Source: Chitinophagaceae bacterium
Lineage (GTDB): Bacteria; Bacteroidota; Bacteroidia; Chitinophagales; Chitinophagaceae
Length of the DNA stretch: 64,000 bases
Direction of reading: 5' to 3'
NCBI GenBank assembly: GCA_023229465.1
Contig: JALNZE010000003.1
Span: 124,001-188,000 of the forward strand
Under the pieces are notes generated by a model that worked only from the letters and a program-made list of their open reading frames with translations, was not told where the DNA came from and did not search any database. Position 1 is the stretch's first letter. Every line of letters starts with the position of its first letter. Of this stretch, positions 60,343 through 64,000 are shown in pieces. The translations under genes were made by a program, and so were the position numbers.

Positions 60343-61908
60343 TTATTTTTTTGAAGGAAACGTCTCCGCTAATCCCGGTTTGTCCTTATATTTTTTCCGA
60401 AGATCATCAAGCTGCCTGTGTAACATGGCCCGGACTTTTGCATAAGCCGGATCATTATATACACTGTGCATTTCGTGCGGATCTTTCTGCAAATCGTACA
60501 ATTCCCATTCATCCACATCATAATAAAAATGCATTAATTTATAGCGGTCGGTACGGATCCCATAATGCCTCTTTACATGATGTTCGGCAGGATATTCATA
60601 GTAATGATAGTAAACAGCATTGCGCCAATCCTTTACAGGCTTACCGGCAGCCAGGTCTCTAAATGATTCTCCCTGCATTTCCGATGGTTTGGCTATACCG
60701 GCATAATCCAGAATTGTAGGTGCATAATCAATGTTCTGAACCAAAGCCGAAACTACTGTGCCTGCTTTAATTTTTTTCGGATAGCGCATCAACAGAGGGG
60801 TACGCATTGATTCTTCGTACATAAAGCGTTTATCGAACCAGCCATGTTCGCCAAGGTAAAAGCCCTGATCGGAGGTATAAATAACTATTGTATTCTCATC
60901 CAGCCCATTTGCCTTCAAATAGTCGAGTACCTCGCCCACACCATCATCAACCGATTTGATGCATTTCAGGTAATCACGCATATAACGCTGGTACATCCAT
61001 TTGGCCAGTTCCTTTCCTTCAGGTTTGTTTTTTAAAAAGGCTTCATTGCGTGGATTATAAGCTGCCCGCCAGGCTTTCAGTTGTCCGGCATTAAACCGCT
61101 TGATATTCTCCATAAAATTGGTGGGTTCCCCGGTATAGGGATCATTCTCAAACTTCATATCATGTCCCCAGTTCATGTGCTTTACAACTTCCATTTCCTG
61201 GGTGTGTGCCGCAGTACCCCTTCCTTGATAATCATCGAAGAAATTATCCGGGAAAGGGATATCCTCATCCTCATAGAGGTTAAGATATTTTTCTTCGGGC
61301 AGCCAATTGCGGTGGGGCGCTTTTTGGTGCAACATCAGGCAGAATGGTTTTGATTTGTCGCGATGATCAAGCCAGTTGAGGGCAAATTGGGTAGTAAGAG
61401 AAGTAACATATCCTTCCACACGTTTTTTCACTCCCATTTCAATGAAATCAGGATTATAATAGCTTCCCTGCCCCGGAAGGATATTCCAGTAATCGAAACC
61501 CTGTGGATTACCTACCAGGTGCCATTTCCCAACCATTGCAGTCTGATAGCCCGCTTTTTGCAGCAACTTGGGAAAAGTCATCTGATCCTGGTTGAAAACC
61601 GAGGCTCCGTTATCTACTCTGCCGTTAATGTGATTAAATTTTCCCGTCAATATCACAGCCCTGCTGGGTGCGCAGAGGGAGTTAGTTACAAAGCCCTTCG
61701 TAAACAGGGCTCCTTCACGAGCAAGGCGGTCAATATTAGGCGTTTGATTTAACCCGGATCCATAGGCGCTGATCGCCTGATAGGCATGATCATCACTCAT
61801 AATGTAAATAACATTAGGCTGATGCTTCCCAGGTAATTTTTTAGTAAAGGAAAATAATATTCCTGCAGAACAAATGGCAACAACAATCAATAAACTGTAT
61901 TTATTCAT
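60343..61908 (-). CDS. Secreted sulfatase A
   Basis: A 521-residue formylglycine-dependent sulfatase with an N-terminal signal or anchor helix (LLIVVAICSAGILFSF). Asp39 and Asp40 (MSDDH) are metal ligands, Cys79 in CAPSRAVILTGK is the residue converted to formylglycine, and GKWHLVG and YTSDQGFYLGEHGWFDKR complete the active site. The substrate is probably a sulfated glycan. A sulfatase-maturating enzyme is not in the window. It lies 119 bases downstream of sulfatase B. Confidence 0.93.
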   Translation of the reverse strand: MNKYSLLIVVAICSAGILFSFTKKLPGKHQPNVIYIMSDDHAYQAISAYGSGLNQTPNIDRLAREGALFTKGFVTNSLCAPSRAVILTGKFNHINGRVDNGASVFNQDQMTFPKLLQKAGYQTAMVGKWHLVGNPQGFDYWNILPGQGSYYNPDFIEMGVKKRVEGYVTSLTTQFALNWLDHRDKSKPFCLMLHQKAPHRNWLPEEKYLNLYEDEDIPFPDNFFDDYQGRGTAAHTQEMEVVKHMNWGHDMKFENDPYTGEPTNFMENIKRFNAGQLKAWRAAYNPRNEAFLKNKPEGKELAKWMYQRYMRDYLKCIKSVDDGVGEVLDYLKANGLDENTIVIYTSDQGFYLGEHGWFDKRFMYEESMRTPLLMRYPKKIKAGTVVSALVQNIDYAPTILDYAGIAKPSEMQGESFRDLAAGKPVKDWRNAVYYHYYEYPAEHHVKRHYGIRTDRYKLMHFYYDVDEWELYDLQKDPHEMHSVYNDPAYAKVRAMLHRQLDDLRKKYKDKPGLAETFPSKK

Positions 61909-62027
61909 ATTCCTGTTTCTTTAATGAGCGCTCATACTTCACATCATATCGTTCTCCGGGATATCCCTGTAACCAAAGCCATATTACGTGTATAAATATA
62001 ACTAATCACTCAAACATTTTACCTTAC

Positions 62028-63452
62028 TTATTTAATACCGGTGGCCGGCAATATTTTATCCATTTGCGCAGGAGCCGGTATAATGGCCTTCTGCTTCTCA
62101 TATTCCTTTCTTAAATCCTCAATGATATCAGGGCGCTGTTTGGCCACATTATATTTTTCGGAAGGGTCCACATCCATATTATACAATAATGGGGGATCAT
62201 GAGGTACAGGGGCTTCCTGTGAATAAGAAGGATGCGTTGTAAAATGGGCCTTCCAGGGGCCTTTTCTTACCGCGTACAAACTTTCGTTGATATAGTAGTA
62301 TATCATATTTCTCACTATATCCTTTTTACCGAACAGTATATCTGAAATATCCATCCCATCCAGTATCCTGTCTTTCGGAAGATCCGCCCCTGATAATTTT
62401 GCGAATGTGGGTAAAAGATCCATTGTATTGGTAAGGGCAGAAGATACTGCATTGGCTTTGATTTTTCCGGGCCACCAGGCAATGGCAGGCTCACGCATTC
62501 CGCCTTCATAAGTAGAATTTTTTCCTTCATAAAGTATACCGGCTGAGCCGCCATGATCTAACTGGGTAAGCCAGGGGCCATTATCACTGGTGAAAATCAC
62601 AAAAGTGTTTTTATCTATCTTAAGGTCTTTCAGTGTTTTAAGTACCTGGCCTACACTCCAGTCTAATTCTGCCACCACATCTCCATATATTCCACGTTTG
62701 CTCTTTCCTTCAAATTCAGGTGATGCATACAAGGGAACATGTGGAAAGTTACTGGCATAATATAGAAAGAAAGGCTTATGCTGATCCGCATTTTTCTTTA
62801 TATAATTGATTGCCTCTCCGGTGTACCGCTGGGTAAGATAATGCTGATCAGGCTCCTCTTCTATTACCTTATCATTCCTGTATAAAGGCAAAGGAACGGC
62901 GTTGGGTTTTGGAGCAGTTGCATTGGGATTATCAGGACTGTAGCGGGTTGTACCAATTTTTCCCATATCGCTGGAATAAGGTATCCCAAACCAATAATCA
63001 AACCCCTGGTGCATGGGTAAAAATTCGGGGAGCTGCCCTAAGTGCCATTTGCCTATAATGCCCGTTGCATAGCCTTTTGCTTTAAGCATTTCGGCAATGG
63101 TTATTTCTTTTAAAGGTAACCCACCGGCAGAATTCGGAAAAAGTACACTACGTTTGCCATACATTCCTGTTCTAATACCTAACCTTCCTGTAAGCAGCGC
63201 TGCCCTGCTGGGAGTACAAACAGCAGCTCCCGCATAAAATTGGGTGAACCGCATACCCTCAGCGGCCATCTTATCCAAATTAGGTGTAAGAATCGTAGGA
63301 TGCCCATAGCTGCTCAAATCCCCATACCCCAGATCATCCGCAAAAATAACTATAAAGTTAGGTTGCCCCGGTTGTGCATGATGCGTTTGTGCATGGCCTG
63401 TGTAACAGGTTACTATAAGAAATAATAACAGGATACTGATATGTGCTTTCAT
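62028..63452 (-). CDS. Secreted sulfatase B (arylsulfatase type)
   Basis: A 474-residue sulfatase with signal peptide (MKAHISILLLFLIVTCYTGHAQ). Metal ligands Asp39 and Asp40 are in FADDLGYGDLS, Cys79 in CTPSRAALLTGR is the formylglycine site, and GKWHLGQ and TSDNGPW follow. The sequence is only distantly like sulfatase A, so the two probably have different substrates. They lie in tandem. Confidence 0.93.
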   Translation of the reverse strand: MKAHISILLLFLIVTCYTGHAQTHHAQPGQPNFIVIFADDLGYGDLSSYGHPTILTPNLDKMAAEGMRFTQFYAGAAVCTPSRAALLTGRLGIRTGMYGKRSVLFPNSAGGLPLKEITIAEMLKAKGYATGIIGKWHLGQLPEFLPMHQGFDYWFGIPYSSDMGKIGTTRYSPDNPNATAPKPNAVPLPLYRNDKVIEEEPDQHYLTQRYTGEAINYIKKNADQHKPFFLYYASNFPHVPLYASPEFEGKSKRGIYGDVVAELDWSVGQVLKTLKDLKIDKNTFVIFTSDNGPWLTQLDHGGSAGILYEGKNSTYEGGMREPAIAWWPGKIKANAVSSALTNTMDLLPTFAKLSGADLPKDRILDGMDISDILFGKKDIVRNMIYYYINESLYAVRKGPWKAHFTTHPSYSQEAPVPHDPPLLYNMDVDPSEKYNVAKQRPDIIEDLRKEYEKQKAIIPAPAQMDKILPATGIK

Positions 63453-63603
63453 TTGCCGGTTATTTAGATTACCAAAACAATTATACTCAATTATTTTTAA
63501 ATTACAACCAAGGATGTTTCCGGTACATCTCTCCCATTCGGCATACAGTAAGGTGAATATTTTTAAAACTAAAAAAATGAGTAAGAAAGCCTTAAGTAAA
63601 TCG

Positions 63604-64000
63604 TCATTTTCTTAAATAATTATACAACTCCCCCATACCCGGCGGCTTTCTAAATACCGCCAATAATTTCGCATTCTTATCATATAACGCAGTGAAAGGG
63701 AATAAGCCTATTTTATAGTAACTAGGTACTAAAAAAGAATTGCCCTCTGTACCTACTTTAATGTTTTTAAATTTTTCCAGCCTGAACTCTTTAGAAAATT
63801 GCTGAAGCTTTGCTATGGGCAAATAGGAGATCATAATAATCTGTGTACTTTTAAATTGATCCATTACAGAAATTAACTCTTTGGTATATTCCCTGCAATG
63901 ATCACATTCGGGCGCGAAATAAATAAGCATTACCGGACTGCCCTTTTGTAATTCCTTATAATTAAAGGGGCGTCCATCGGTTAATACTATTTTAAAAGGC
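63604..64000 (-). CDS. Thioredoxin-fold protein, TlpA-like (5' end outside window)
   Basis: The frame is open to the right edge; 131 or more residues are visible. A CxxC-type redox motif (PECDHCREY) follows a beta strand (VMLIYFA), and the upstream frame reads LTDGRPFNYKELQKG. The cis-Pro region is FPFTALYD. This is the TlpA/ResA-like fold, usually periplasmic and membrane-tethered in Bacteroidota. The N-terminal part and any signal peptide are beyond the window, so the ATG at 63930 is not the true start. Confidence 0.75.
   Translation of the reverse strand, partial: PFKIVLTDGRPFNYKELQKGSPVMLIYFAPECDHCREYTKELISVMDQFKSTQIIMISYLPIAKLQQFSKEFRLEKFKNIKVGTEGNSFLVPSYYKIGLFPFTALYDKNAKLLAVFRKPPGMGELYNYLRK

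Noticed and set aside
63577..63615. A 12-codon frame (MSKKALSKSSFS) that looks like a short leader peptide
   Set aside because: It overlaps the end of the thioredoxin-like gene, has no promoter or modifying-enzyme neighbour, and is short enough to be chance.

Overview
The window looks like a chromosomal segment from a member of the Bacteroidota, most likely family Chitinophagaceae. Several marks support this: repeated promoter elements of the TAnnTTTG type with little Shine-Dalgarno sequence; the rpmB-rpmG-DUF4295-ftsY block; a single-subunit SdhC followed by SdhA and SdhB; a GlmU-like Bacteroidota nucleotidyltransferase; a DUF2027-Smr protein; and many short intergenic repeats of simple composition. 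The assignment is inferred from gene content; no marker gene was compared with a database.

Layout. 1-2183 holds a 5'-truncated heptose-1-phosphate guanylyltransferase-like gene, a GmhB-like phosphatase and a secreted protein. 2186-6042 (minus strand) carries lepA, tpiA and a GlmU-like gene. 6144-11236 (plus) carries pruA, pdhA (TTG start), a TPR protein, ribH, a LutA-like protein and an EVE protein. 11255-20880 has an SpmAB fusion, ychF, a glutaminyl cyclotransferase lipoprotein, a methyltransferase, and a minus-strand envelope cluster (HU-like membrane protein, beta-barrel, large TPR protein). 21043-25936 has a thioesterase, a DUF6526-type protein, cinA, a 2-oxoacid dehydrogenase E2 and prfB, whose reading frame needs a programmed +1 frameshift. 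26162-30259 is a convergent pair: a GT4 glycosyltransferase with a helical C-terminal domain, and a GH130-like protein fused to a response-regulator receiver domain. RNase P RNA follows on the minus strand, then DUF2027-Smr, an amino acid permease and a prenyl synthase. 35254-37435 has a palindromic repeat cluster, ftsY and the small ribosomal genes. 37544-42786 is a divergent pair of M14 peptidase paralogues. 42840-46849 has a YbiT-type ABC-F gene, tsaD and a MacB-type permease. 47017-50985 is the succinate dehydrogenase operon, interrupted by a four-helix-bundle (S23/IVP) gene between inverted repeat arms. 51140-56020 has an oligopeptidase B-like lipoprotein, a tRNA-modifying methyltransferase, a lysine/saccharopine-type dehydrogenase, hscB and tRNA-Leu(CAA). 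56094-57734 is a tripartite HipBST-like toxin-antitoxin locus with three identical palindromic operators 41 bp apart. 58003-63452 has an octaheme TPR cytochrome and two sulfatases. A thioredoxin-fold gene is cut off by the right edge.

Most of the window is housekeeping. The most interesting points are: (1) the four-helix-bundle gene between inverted TTTGAAAAT-type arms inside the sdh operon, with a gene-less copy of the arms beside ftsY; (2) the HipBST-like operon and its evenly spaced operators; (3) intergenic-type simple repeats that seem to have entered the coding sequences of tsaD and the TrmN6-like gene in frame; (4) the GH130-receiver fusion; and (5) the prfB frameshift site, which keeps a strong internal AGGAGG in a lineage that mostly does not use such motifs for initiation.
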